This document shows, piece by piece, positions 8,586 to 15,433 of a stretch of 64,000 bases of DNA. The notes under the pieces were generated by a model. The model searched no databases, was not told where the DNA came from, and was given only the letters and a program-made list of their open reading frames with translations. Origin of the DNA: JACPIL01 sp964360675 (lineage in GTDB: Archaea > Nanobdellota > Nanobdellia > Woesearchaeales > GW2011-AR9); the NCBI GenBank assembly GCA_964360675.1, contig CAYHXT010000001.1, positions 35,511 to 99,510 of the forward strand. Direction: 5' to 3'. Every line of letters starts with the position of its first letter. The first letter of the stretch is position 1. A program made the translations under genes and the position numbers.

Positions 8586-8709
8586 TGCCTTAGTAAGCAG
8601 TTTTTGTTTTATATGCTTTGTGCAAAAAGCAGCTAGAGATTGGTTGTTTTACCAAGGAGCGATAAGTTTAAATAAACTTTGGCGGTGAACAGGTCATGGG
8701 CGGTTTGCA
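8586..8709. promoter_or_regulatory. divergent promoter region
   Basis: This 124-bp region separates the minus-strand flippase-like gene from the plus-strand GT39 gene. It holds a minus-strand TATA (GCATATAAAAC, near 8610) and a plus-strand TATA (AGTTTAAATAAAC, near 8666-8678). The plus start GTG 8710 would have a leader of about 10 nt. Confidence 0.45.
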
Positions 8710-10464
8710 GTGAAGATTTCTAAAACATTTGGATATTTGTTCTTAATTTTCCTGCTAGCTCTAATTTTACGATTTCTTGCGGCTTCCTATGTTGATGTGG
8801 GCACCGATGAGATGATTTATTCCATCATACCGCTGAATATCATTTCTGCCGGAAGGCTGGGAACGGTAGAGCAGTCTCCATTATATTTTTATTTGGCCGA
8901 TGTCGGATATACCTTTAGTGGAGGTTTAGGACAAATTACTGCTCGGTTGCCTTCCATTATTTTTGGTTCGCTGGCGGTTTTTTTAGTGTATCTGCTTTCC
9001 TTGGAAATGTTTGCTAATAAGAAAGCCGCTTACATCTCTTCGTTTTTGTGGGCGTTATCGGGATATGCGTTGCGGCACAATGGTGAGATGGATATGTCTG
9101 CTTTTTTCTTTGCTTTATTGAGCCTGTTTTTGTTTATTCGCGCCCTTAAAACCGAATCGCCGAAGTTTTTTTATCTCTCAGCCATTAGTTTTGGTTTGGC
9201 AGTAATGATAAAAAATATTGTGGTCCTATTTGTTCCCGCTTATTTGTTGGTTTTTTGGCTGAAGCAACGAAAAGAAAAAGCTCTTTCCAAGTCTGCGCTA
9301 AAAACAATGATTATAAGCGTGGTTATTTTTCTAGCAGTGCTGATCCCTATATTTGCTTATAATTACCTCACTTATACTTATACTAAAGAAGGAATAACCG
9401 ATGTTTATTTTTCTACTATGCTGGGCATAGGCAAGACCGTACATGCGGGCATGGAGTCTAAACCCTGGGAGTTCTCAAGAGTATTGCATGTGACAAAAGA
9501 GATATTTACGCAATTATTTAAATGGGAAATAATCACTGTCATAGGCGGAGCTCTTGGTACTGCCCTCTGCCTGCGAAAAAACAATTGGGTGAAATATAAA
9601 GAAGGTTTCCTGCTACTATGGATTTCGTTATTATCTCTTCCTGCTTACGTGGGTGGTTCGACAGCCAGTTCAACACATTATTTGTGGGTCCCTATGGTTT
9701 TAAGTATTTTTGCTGGATACGGTATTTTTTCAGTTCATGAAATGATATTAAAGAGATTTTCTTTTAAGTATAGTTTGCATCTAATTTTGTTAATAGCTAT
9801 AATAATAAATGTCTTATTTTTCAGTTGGCTAGTACAGAAATATACTTCTGCCAGCACGGTTCCTTTATGGGAATTTGTGCATGAAAACATTCCTGAAGAT
9901 GCTATAGTGGTTATCGATCCGCGGATTTATAGAGGCGTTAATGCTTGGGTTTTTAACGACCGACATTATTTAGAAGGGGGGCATTTCCCATTGTTGCAGG
10001 AAGCTATTGAAAAATCCGCAGGAGCAAAGCAAGAAATCCCCCTTTATTATTTAGAATGCGGCAAGGATAGCGACTACATCTACTGTGGATGGAAGCCGGA
10101 AGATTTTGAAAGAATAAAAAGTGCCGGAGAACAGCTTAGCGCATTTTTAGTGCCGTCGATGCAAAAAGTTGCAGAGATAAAAACATCAACCCATTTCGTG
10201 CTTTACCAAGGGACTATCAATGCTCCGCGACGAGTTTACAACTTCATTGATGGAACCCATACGTTCTGGTTTTATCCGGTGGGTTGGAGGGGCGGGTCAG
10301 CAGTAGATGATTATACTGCCCGCGGAATTGGTGTTTTAGTAAATTTACTGGGGTTCCTAGTGCTCTATCTGGATCTGCTCTTAGCTTTGGCAGCGATACC
10401 GTTTGTTTTTTATCTAACGAATAAAAGGGGGGAAAATATTACTCCTCAAGAAAACAAACAATGA
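8710..10464 (+). CDS. GT39/ArnT-like membrane glycosyltransferase
   Basis: A 584-residue GT-C protein with about ten to twelve transmembrane helices. The first periplasmic-side loop contains 'YVDVGTDEMIYS', the position of the catalytic acidic residues in the PMT/ArnT family, followed by 'ITARLPSIIFGSLAVFLVYLL', the typical second signature of PMT_2 proteins (RLPS...). A C-terminal soluble segment (about residues 390-530) precedes the last helix. Such enzymes transfer a sugar from a polyprenyl-phosphate donor on the outer face of the membrane. The start is GTG 8710; the ATG at 8697 is followed by an in-frame stop and is not used. The stop codon lies inside the first hairpin of the array at 10450-10627. 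Confidence 0.82.
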   Translation: MKISKTFGYLFLIFLLALILRFLAASYVDVGTDEMIYSIIPLNIISAGRLGTVEQSPLYFYLADVGYTFSGGLGQITARLPSIIFGSLAVFLVYLLSLEMFANKKAAYISSFLWALSGYALRHNGEMDMSAFFFALLSLFLFIRALKTESPKFFYLSAISFGLAVMIKNIVVLFVPAYLLVFWLKQRKEKALSKSALKTMIISVVIFLAVLIPIFAYNYLTYTYTKEGITDVYFSTMLGIGKTVHAGMESKPWEFSRVLHVTKEIFTQLFKWEIITVIGGALGTALCLRKNNWVKYKEGFLLLWISLLSLPAYVGGSTASSTHYLWVPMVLSIFAGYGIFSVHEMILKRFSFKYSLHLILLIAIIINVLFFSWLVQKYTSASTVPLWEFVHENIPEDAIVVIDPRIYRGVNAWVFNDRHYLEGGHFPLLQEAIEKSAGAKQEIPLYYLECGKDSDYIYCGWKPEDFERIKSAGEQLSAFLVPSMQKVAEIKTSTHFVLYQGTINAPRRVYNFIDGTHTFWFYPVGWRGGSAVDDYTARGIGVLVNLLGFLVLYLDLLLALAAIPFVFYLTNKRGENITPQENKQ

Positions 10465-10627
10465 TTTGTTTTCCACAAAAAGTGAAGAATTCACTTTTGT
10501 GCACAAGAAATGAGATTGTTTTCTCATTTCTGTGCTGAAAATAAGTATTTTCTTATTTTCATGCACAAATAGGATAATTTCCTATTTTGTGTGAGCAGAA
10601 ATGCGGCATTTTTCACATTTCTTGCTC
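10450..10627. repeat. array of six consecutive hairpins
   Basis: Six inverted repeats follow each other almost without spacer. Their arms are: GAAAACAAA/TTTGTTTTC (10450-10458, 10465-10473; the loop holds the stop codon of the GT39 gene); ACAAAAAGTGAA/TTCACTTTTGT (10475-10486, 10490-10500); GCACAAGAAATGAGA/TCTCATTTCTGTGC (10501-10515, 10522-10535); TGAAAATAAG/CTTATTTTCA (10536-10545, 10552-10561, perfect); CACAAATAGGA/TCCTATTTTGTG (10565-10574, 10580-10591, one bulge); GAGCAGAAATG/CATTTCTTGCTC (10593-10603, 10616-10627, one bulge). Stem sequences differ while pairing is kept, except that hairpins 3 and 6 share GAAATG/CATTTC. Function is unknown. The array ends 5 bp before the TATA box of the next gene. 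Confidence 0.85.
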
Positions 10628-10632
10628 CATAA

Positions 10633-10644
10633 CCTTTTTATATC
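10633..10644 (+). promoter_or_regulatory. TATA box upstream of the cupin gene
   Basis: CCTTTTTATATC is centred about 33 nt before ATG 10672, giving a predicted leader of only a few nucleotides. It follows directly on the hairpin array. Confidence 0.5.
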
Positions 10645-10671
10645 ATCGTTTCCGAATATTTAGGGGCCATT

Positions 10672-11115
10672 ATGAAAGAAATTGAGAACGTGGAGTACAA
10701 AGGCAGGACTTTGGCCGTAGTTGTGCGGGCTCATGCCCTGCGCGAGCTTAAATCAGCAGGAAATAAAGTTTCCTTTGCCACTCCAGAACACTTCCCCCTT
10801 CAAATGGGCATTCACGCCAGACTTAAAGGTGACATAGTTTCTGCCCACTTCCACAGGCCTTTTCAGGAGCTGAAAAATCTGCCAGTTCAAGAGTTTTTTC
10901 ATGTTAAATCTGGAAAAGTCAAGATAGAATTATATGATGAGCGGGAAAATGATGCAAAAGTGTCGGAAATTATTGCTGAAGATGGCGACATGTTAATCTT
11001 AAACACCGGACACGGGATGACTTTTTTAGAAGATACTGAATTGGTGGAATTAAAGCAAGGGCCTTACAGAGGAAGAGAAGAAGAAAAAAGATTCGTTGGC
11101 GGGGTAAAAAAATGA
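10672..11115 (+). CDS. cupin-fold protein of a sugar cluster
   Basis: A 147-residue small soluble protein with a single cupin-like barrel. The segments 'SAHFHRPFQELKNLPVQEFFHVKSGKVKIELYD' and 'IIAEDGDMLILNTGHGMTFLED' carry the two cupin half-motifs, with His residues in the first. There is no clear catalytic His/Tyr pair of dTDP-sugar epimerases, so an exact reaction is not assigned. The stop codon overlaps the start of the DegT aminotransferase by 4 nt (ATGA), which indicates a coupled operon. Such cupins next to DegT aminotransferases often act on keto-deoxysugar nucleotides. That role is an inference from context. Confidence 0.65.
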   Translation: MKEIENVEYKGRTLAVVVRAHALRELKSAGNKVSFATPEHFPLQMGIHARLKGDIVSAHFHRPFQELKNLPVQEFFHVKSGKVKIELYDERENDAKVSEIIAEDGDMLILNTGHGMTFLEDTELVELKQGPYRGREEEKRFVGGVKK

Positions 11116-13412
11116 AATTTATCCCGGTATGTGAGCCGACGTTGAATGGAAATGAGCTTTCGTATATCATCGATGCGGTAAAATCAGGCTGGATATCTTC
11201 TTCAGGAAAATACCTTCAAGAGTTTGAAGACAAATTCAGCGCTTACTGCGGCGTGAAATATGGCATAAGCTGCGCTAATGGAACGCTAGCTATCCATCTT
11301 GCTTTATTAGCAGTGGGTATCAAGGAAGGTGATGAAGTTATTCTTCCGTCTTTTACCATGATTGGTTCCTGCAATCCGATCGTGCAGATCGGAGCAAAGC
11401 CGGTATTCATAGATTCCGAATTGCAGACTTGGAATATAGACCCAGCGAAGATAGAAGAGAAAATCACCGCTAAAACCAAAGCCATAATGGTGGTTCATAC
11501 CTATGGGCATCCGGTAGATATGGATGCGGTATCAGCTGTTGCCAGAAAACATAATCTGATAGTCATTGAAGACGCGGCCGAAGCGCATGGGGCTGAATAC
11601 AAAAGCAGAAAAACCGGTTCTCTTGCAGATATTGCCGCTTTCAGTTTTTATGCTAATAAGATTATCACTTGTTTTCCCCCCTCCACAAAAATATTAATAG
11701 AACCCCCCAAGGGAAATAAGGGATCTAGTCGAATGAAAGATATTAAAGATTTAGAAGTTGGGGATAGTGTGCTTACTTATGATATCGATACTTCTGCTAA
11801 GGAATATAAGAAAATAACGAGAACCTTTGAAAGAGAGTATCACGAGCAGATGGTTAACCTTTTTTTTTCAAATAATAATAAGTTATGTATGACTCCAAAT
11901 CATCCGGTTTATGTTATTAATAAAGGCTGGGTGCCTGCAGAACTATTAAAGATTGGCGACGAGGTGATCCAATATAATTATCGCGGACTTGCATACAAAG
12001 AAATGCATGCTGGCAAAACTTATGATTCTATCATGGGCAAGGAAGAAGCCGAAAAGAAGCGTAGAAACCATTCGCTGGCAATAAAGCAAAGGCATAAGGA
12101 CCCCAGATCCGGATATGCACGAATTGATAAGGTTTTAGTAGCTCTAAAAATCGGCAAAGCAAACAAAGGGAAAAAACGTTCTGAAGCTCAAAAAAAGAGA
12201 TTACATAATTCTCAGTTATTGCGATGGGAAATGATGAGCCCAGATAAATACCAAGAATTCTGTAAAAAGATGAACCTAATCAATTCCAATCCAGAAATTA
12301 GACTGAGAAAGAGTGCAGTTGCTAAAAAATTGGTCCAAGATCCGGAATATATTAAGCGTGTGAGTGCTGGTGTGAAAAAAGCTATGCAGAAAGAGTCTTA
12401 TTGGAAAAATTATGCCAAGGGAATGAATTTTAAACCAAACAAACCGGAACAACTCCTCCTTACCTTTCTGGAGGCGCATTTCCCAGGAGAATTCGGATAT
12501 AATGGCGACTATCGGTTAGGAGTAAGAATTGACAGGCTTATCCCAGACTTTGTACATATAAAAGGAAAAAAGAAAGTTATAGACCTTCTCGGGAGTTATT
12601 GGCATACCAAAGATGAATTCTTTACACGGAGTAAAAGATATAAAAAATACGGCTATGATTGTCTTATTTTGTGGGAGCAAGAACTGAAAAATAAAGAAAT
12701 GTTGAAGGAGAGAATTAAGACCTTTATTTATAACCCAAATATCAAGATTGTGAAAGTCGCAAAAATCACCACAAAAGAGTATACTGGTAAAGTTTATAAT
12801 CTAGAAACTGAAAAAAACCATAATTATTTTGCGCATGGCATTCTAGTTCATAACTGTGGAGAAGGGGGCATGGTCGTTACCAATAATGAGCAGTGGGCAG
12901 AAAGAGCGCGAAAATTGCGAAACCATTTCTTTGGCGAGCCGCGATTTTTACATCAGGAAGTAGGATATAATTATCGGCTCACTAATATGCAGGCAGCCAT
13001 CGGATTGGCGCAGCTGGAAAAGATAGAATACTATGTTGATTCCAGAAGGAGAAATGCCCAATTGTACAATTCCTTGCTGAAAGATGTTCCCGGAATAATC
13101 CTGCCTCCAGAAGCATCCTGGGTCAAGAATGTGTATTGGATGTACGGCGTTTTATTAAATAATGATTTTCCATTGACCATGCCGCAATTGAGAGAAGAGT
13201 TGCAGAAGAAAGGCGTTGAAACGAGAACTTTTTTTATAGGCATGCATAAACAGCCGGCATACAAAGAGCTGGGCGTTAACGGCGAATTTCCTAATGCAGA
13301 ATATCTAGGAGAGAATGGTTTTTATCTGCCGTCTTCCAGCCATTTGACTGAGGAACAGATTAGGTATATTACGGCGACCATTAAGCAAATTTATGAGGAG
13401 CATAAAAAATGA
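11112..13412 (+). CDS. DegT/StrS aminotransferase, GDP-perosamine synthase-like, containing an intein
   Basis: A 766-residue precursor. The exteins (residues 1-186 and 582-766; 371 residues after splicing) form a complete sugar aminotransferase: opening FIPVCEPTLNGNELSYI, 'SCANGTLAIHLALLA', 'VIEDAAEAHGAEY', the PLP lysine Lys183 in SFYANKIIT, then CGEGGMVVTNN and 'GYNYRLTNMQAAIGLAQLE'. The pattern is very like GDP-perosamine synthases, which aminate GDP-4-keto-6-deoxymannose. A GDP-mannose 4,6-dehydratase at 20818-21930 could supply that substrate. The intein begins four residues after the PLP lysine, so the enzyme should be inactive until splicing. It is coupled to the cupin upstream and to the GT2 gene downstream by 4-nt overlaps. 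Confidence 0.9.
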   Translation: MKFIPVCEPTLNGNELSYIIDAVKSGWISSSGKYLQEFEDKFSAYCGVKYGISCANGTLAIHLALLAVGIKEGDEVILPSFTMIGSCNPIVQIGAKPVFIDSELQTWNIDPAKIEEKITAKTKAIMVVHTYGHPVDMDAVSAVARKHNLIVIEDAAEAHGAEYKSRKTGSLADIAAFSFYANKIITCFPPSTKILIEPPKGNKGSSRMKDIKDLEVGDSVLTYDIDTSAKEYKKITRTFEREYHEQMVNLFFSNNNKLCMTPNHPVYVINKGWVPAELLKIGDEVIQYNYRGLAYKEMHAGKTYDSIMGKEEAEKKRRNHSLAIKQRHKDPRSGYARIDKVLVALKIGKANKGKKRSEAQKKRLHNSQLLRWEMMSPDKYQEFCKKMNLINSNPEIRLRKSAVAKKLVQDPEYIKRVSAGVKKAMQKESYWKNYAKGMNFKPNKPEQLLLTFLEAHFPGEFGYNGDYRLGVRIDRLIPDFVHIKGKKKVIDLLGSYWHTKDEFFTRSKRYKKYGYDCLILWEQELKNKEMLKERIKTFIYNPNIKIVKVAKITTKEYTGKVYNLETEKNHNYFAHGILVHNCGEGGMVVTNNEQWAERARKLRNHFFGEPRFLHQEVGYNYRLTNMQAAIGLAQLEKIEYYVDSRRRNAQLYNSLLKDVPGIILPPEASWVKNVYWMYGVLLNNDFPLTMPQLREELQKKGVETRTFFIGMHKQPAYKELGVNGEFPNAEYLGENGFYLPSSSHLTEEQIRYITATIKQIYEEHKK
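11670..12854 (+). mobile_element. intein with NUMOD3-like and Vsr/EDxHD-type endonuclease segments
   Basis: 395 residues (187-581 of the precursor). The N-terminal splicing block starts with Cys1 (CFPPSTKILIE) and includes 'DLEVGDSVLTYD'. Block B is 'CMTPNHPVYVI' and the C-terminal blocks are 'GKVYNLETEKNHNYFAHGILVHN', ending His-Asn before extein Cys+1. The insert between splicing blocks is not LAGLIDADG. It has repeated short basic helices resembling NUMOD3 DNA-binding modules (about precursor residues 330-430). A C-terminal region with 'GVRIDRLIPDFV', 'KKVIDLLGSYWH', 'RSKRYKKYGYDCLILWEQEL' resembles the Vsr-like PD-(D/E)XK/EDxHD homing endonuclease fold. Catalytic assignments are by pattern only. 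Confidence 0.85.
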
Positions 13413-14125
13413 AAATAAAAAGCGATGTTTCAGTGGTCCTCCCCTCGTATAATGAACGAGAAAATATTGTGGAAGCGATTGAACGGATTTCTGAAGCGGT
13501 CGGTTCTCGACTGAAAGAGATTGTCATTGTGGATGATAATAGTCCCGATGAGACCTGGAAAGTTGTTGAGGAATACGGGCATCCTAAAGTACGGCTTATT
13601 CGGCGGATGGGGGAGAAAGGGTTGGCTTCGGCATTAGATGATGGAATACAAGCAGCAGAAGGGAGTATCGTTGTTTGGATGGATTGTGATTTGGGGCTTT
13701 CTCCGGAAGAGATTCCTTCCTTAGTAAATCAATTAGATAACCATGATGTGGCGATAGCTTCACGATATGTTAAAGGGGGAAAAGATCCACGGCCATTTTT
13801 TAGAGTATCATTAAGTATAGCAATTAATGCTTTTTGTATCCTTTTATTGGGTTGGGGTGTGCGTGACTACACGTCTGGATTTGCTGCGGTAAAGAAAGAT
13901 GTTTTTGATAAGATATCCTTCTCTCGTTATGGTTTTGGGGAATATTTCATAGATTTTGCTTATAAGGCAAAAAAAAATAAATTTAGGATCATTGAAGTCC
14001 CCTGTGCATACAATATTCGTCTAGGGGGCGTGTCCAAATCTGATGGAGATATTCGAACATTGTTGGGCTTAGGGAAGGATTATGGTCTTAGGGCAATAAG
14101 ATTAAGACTTGGACTGCAAAAATGA
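13409..14125 (+). CDS. GT2 dolichol-phosphate mannosyl/glucosyltransferase (DPM1-like)
   Basis: A 238-residue GT-A enzyme without C-terminal membrane helices. The opening VSVVLPSYNERENIVEAIER, the Asp pair in 'IVIVDDNSPDETW', the metal-binding 'VVWMDCDLGLSPEEIP' and 'YTSGFAAVKKDVFD' match DPM1-type synthases, which load a hexose from a nucleotide donor onto dolichol phosphate on the cytoplasmic face. It is coupled by 4-nt overlaps to the DegT gene before and the GtrA gene after. In many archaea the DPM1-like and GtrA domains are fused in one protein; here they are split. GDP-mannose from the 5292-7079 fusion would be a likely donor. Confidence 0.9.
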   Translation: MKIKSDVSVVLPSYNERENIVEAIERISEAVGSRLKEIVIVDDNSPDETWKVVEEYGHPKVRLIRRMGEKGLASALDDGIQAAEGSIVVWMDCDLGLSPEEIPSLVNQLDNHDVAIASRYVKGGKDPRPFFRVSLSIAINAFCILLLGWGVRDYTSGFAAVKKDVFDKISFSRYGFGEYFIDFAYKAKKNKFRIIEVPCAYNIRLGGVSKSDGDIRTLLGLGKDYGLRAIRLRLGLQK

Positions 14126-14505
14126 ATCTTAGCTCGGAGTTAAAGAAAGATTTATTCCGCTATGTCAAATTTTTATTCGGCGGCGGGTTAAGCCTGCTGT
14201 TGAATCTGCTTATAACTTACTCGCTGACGGAATTCCTGCAGTTATGGCATATGCTTTCATTCGGCATCGCGTTAGGATGCGAAATCCTGTTTCTTTTTGT
14301 ATATCATTCTTATGTCACTTTCAGGAAGGATGGCAAATTTTTGGTTTTTGCTTTAGTGGTCTTGTTTATAAGCGGCCTGAACTGGATGTTTGTATATCTG
14401 CTGACGGAATTACTGGGTGTTCCTTATTTATATGCGATTGTAGTTTCTGCTGCGGCGATCTCTGTGCTGAACTATGGATTAAATAAGAAGATCGTGTTCA
14501 AATGA
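14122..14505 (+). CDS. GtrA family membrane protein
   Basis: A 127-residue protein with four predicted transmembrane helices and the family opening 'FRYVKFLFGGGLSLLLNLLITYSLTE', followed by 'YHSYVTFRKDGK' and the C-terminal 'NYGLNKKIVFK'. GtrA proteins are proposed to flip or anchor polyprenyl-phosphate sugars. It overlaps the DPM1-like gene by 4 nt, so the pair probably makes and presents dolichol-phosphate sugar for an outer-face GT-C enzyme such as the GT39 protein at 8710. Confidence 0.88.
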   Translation: MNLSSELKKDLFRYVKFLFGGGLSLLLNLLITYSLTEFLQLWHMLSFGIALGCEILFLFVYHSYVTFRKDGKFLVFALVVLFISGLNWMFVYLLTELLGVPYLYAIVVSAAAISVLNYGLNKKIVFK

Positions 14506-14516
14506 ATTTTTAGGAA

Positions 14517-14530
14517 ATCTTTTTAAACGG
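14517..14530 (+). promoter_or_regulatory. TATA box upstream of the 14550 gene
   Basis: ATCTTTTTAAACGG is centred about 27 nt before ATG 14550 with no Shine-Dalgarno sequence, so a leaderless transcript is likely. Confidence 0.55.
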
Positions 14531-14549
14531 GGCGTGTTTTGCAAAATAT

Positions 14550-15380
14550 ATGTTAGAAGTTACATTACTAAAAATAGCACACGGTACAGCAGAAGATGCT
14601 AAAAAAATGTTTCCTTATTTGAGGGATTGCCATGTGTATTCGCAGGAAAATGCATTAGCCTCAGAGGAAAGGGCAGTACTTTGTGAGAATGAACACGAGG
14701 ATGATCTTTCCTCGAATGAAAAAAAAGAAAACTTCTTTAAAGAAGTGAATAAACTTCTCAAATATAGAACATCAAATCTTGAGCATATTTATGAGCATTT
14801 TGATATTGAAGAAACGAGATTTCTTTTCGATAAAAATATCCCTTTGTGGCATCTGGAACGATTTACTACAGAAAAAGCTAAAGCACTTAAAGTAAGATTA
14901 AATAAAATTGAAGACAAAATGAATGAGGCATTTACAAACCTACTCAATGGTAAAATTGATTTATATCTAAAAGATGTAGCCTTTTATTTTAATGGCATGA
15001 GCGAGATTACTATAGCTAGAGACCAGGAAATTGCTAGAAATATTGTAGAAGCTGAAGATCGTATTCGACAGAGATATCCTTTGCTTAGAAATGTCGACCC
15101 TTTAAGATTAATGGGAAGCATAGGTCACCTACACACACCGGAAGAAGTTACTTCGAGAGTTAAAGTAATTCTTATTGAGAATTACGATCATGATTTATTC
15201 TGTTCTCTCATGTCTAATTACATACGTTCTAAAAAGACAGAGGAGACATTTACGGATGAGCCTGCTCTTCTTAGGTTTGGATTATATGGTCTTGATTGTA
15301 CAAAAGAATATATTGAAAAGCTGAGTGATCAGAAGCTTTTCGAAGCCCTTTATAATGTAGTAGCTTCTGGAAGAAGATAA
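14550..15380 (+). CDS. hypothetical soluble protein, 276 residues
   Basis: I do not recognise this protein. It is soluble, alpha-helical and charged, with no signal peptide or membrane segment. The opening LEVTLLKIAHGTAEDAKKMF followed by 'CHVYSQENALASEERA' vaguely recalls the first strand and acidic motif of the TraB/Tiki-type superfamily, but the other motifs of that family are not seen. A coiled-coil-prone stretch occupies about residues 95-140. It has its own TATA box (14517-14530) and is not overlapped by neighbours, so it is probably transcribed separately from the glycan genes around it. Confidence 0.6.
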   Translation: MLEVTLLKIAHGTAEDAKKMFPYLRDCHVYSQENALASEERAVLCENEHEDDLSSNEKKENFFKEVNKLLKYRTSNLEHIYEHFDIEETRFLFDKNIPLWHLERFTTEKAKALKVRLNKIEDKMNEAFTNLLNGKIDLYLKDVAFYFNGMSEITIARDQEIARNIVEAEDRIRQRYPLLRNVDPLRLMGSIGHLHTPEEVTSRVKVILIENYDHDLFCSLMSNYIRSKKTEETFTDEPALLRFGLYGLDCTKEYIEKLSDQKLFEALYNVVASGRR

Positions 15381-15400
15381 TACTGACTGCTCTTTAACAA

Positions 15401-15411
15401 TCTTTTTAAAT
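15401..15411 (+). promoter_or_regulatory. TATA box that decides the start of the methyltransferase-dehydratase fusion
   Basis: TCTTTTTAAAT overlaps the first in-frame ATG (15410), so that ATG cannot be the start of a transcript driven by this box. The next in-frame ATG (15434) lies 28 nt from the box centre, the leaderless distance seen elsewhere in this window. Confidence 0.55.
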
Positions 15412-15433
15412 GGGAATTGTCTCTGAAAAAACC

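Noticed and set aside
10450..10627. CRISPR array
   Set aside because: There are no identical direct repeats with unique spacers; the units are inverted repeats of different sequence and no cas gene is near.
10450..10627. tRNA or rRNA gene cluster in the hairpin array
   Set aside because: No TψC (GGTTCAAATCC-like) or D-loop consensus, and no acceptor stem with three further arms; the hairpins are linear.
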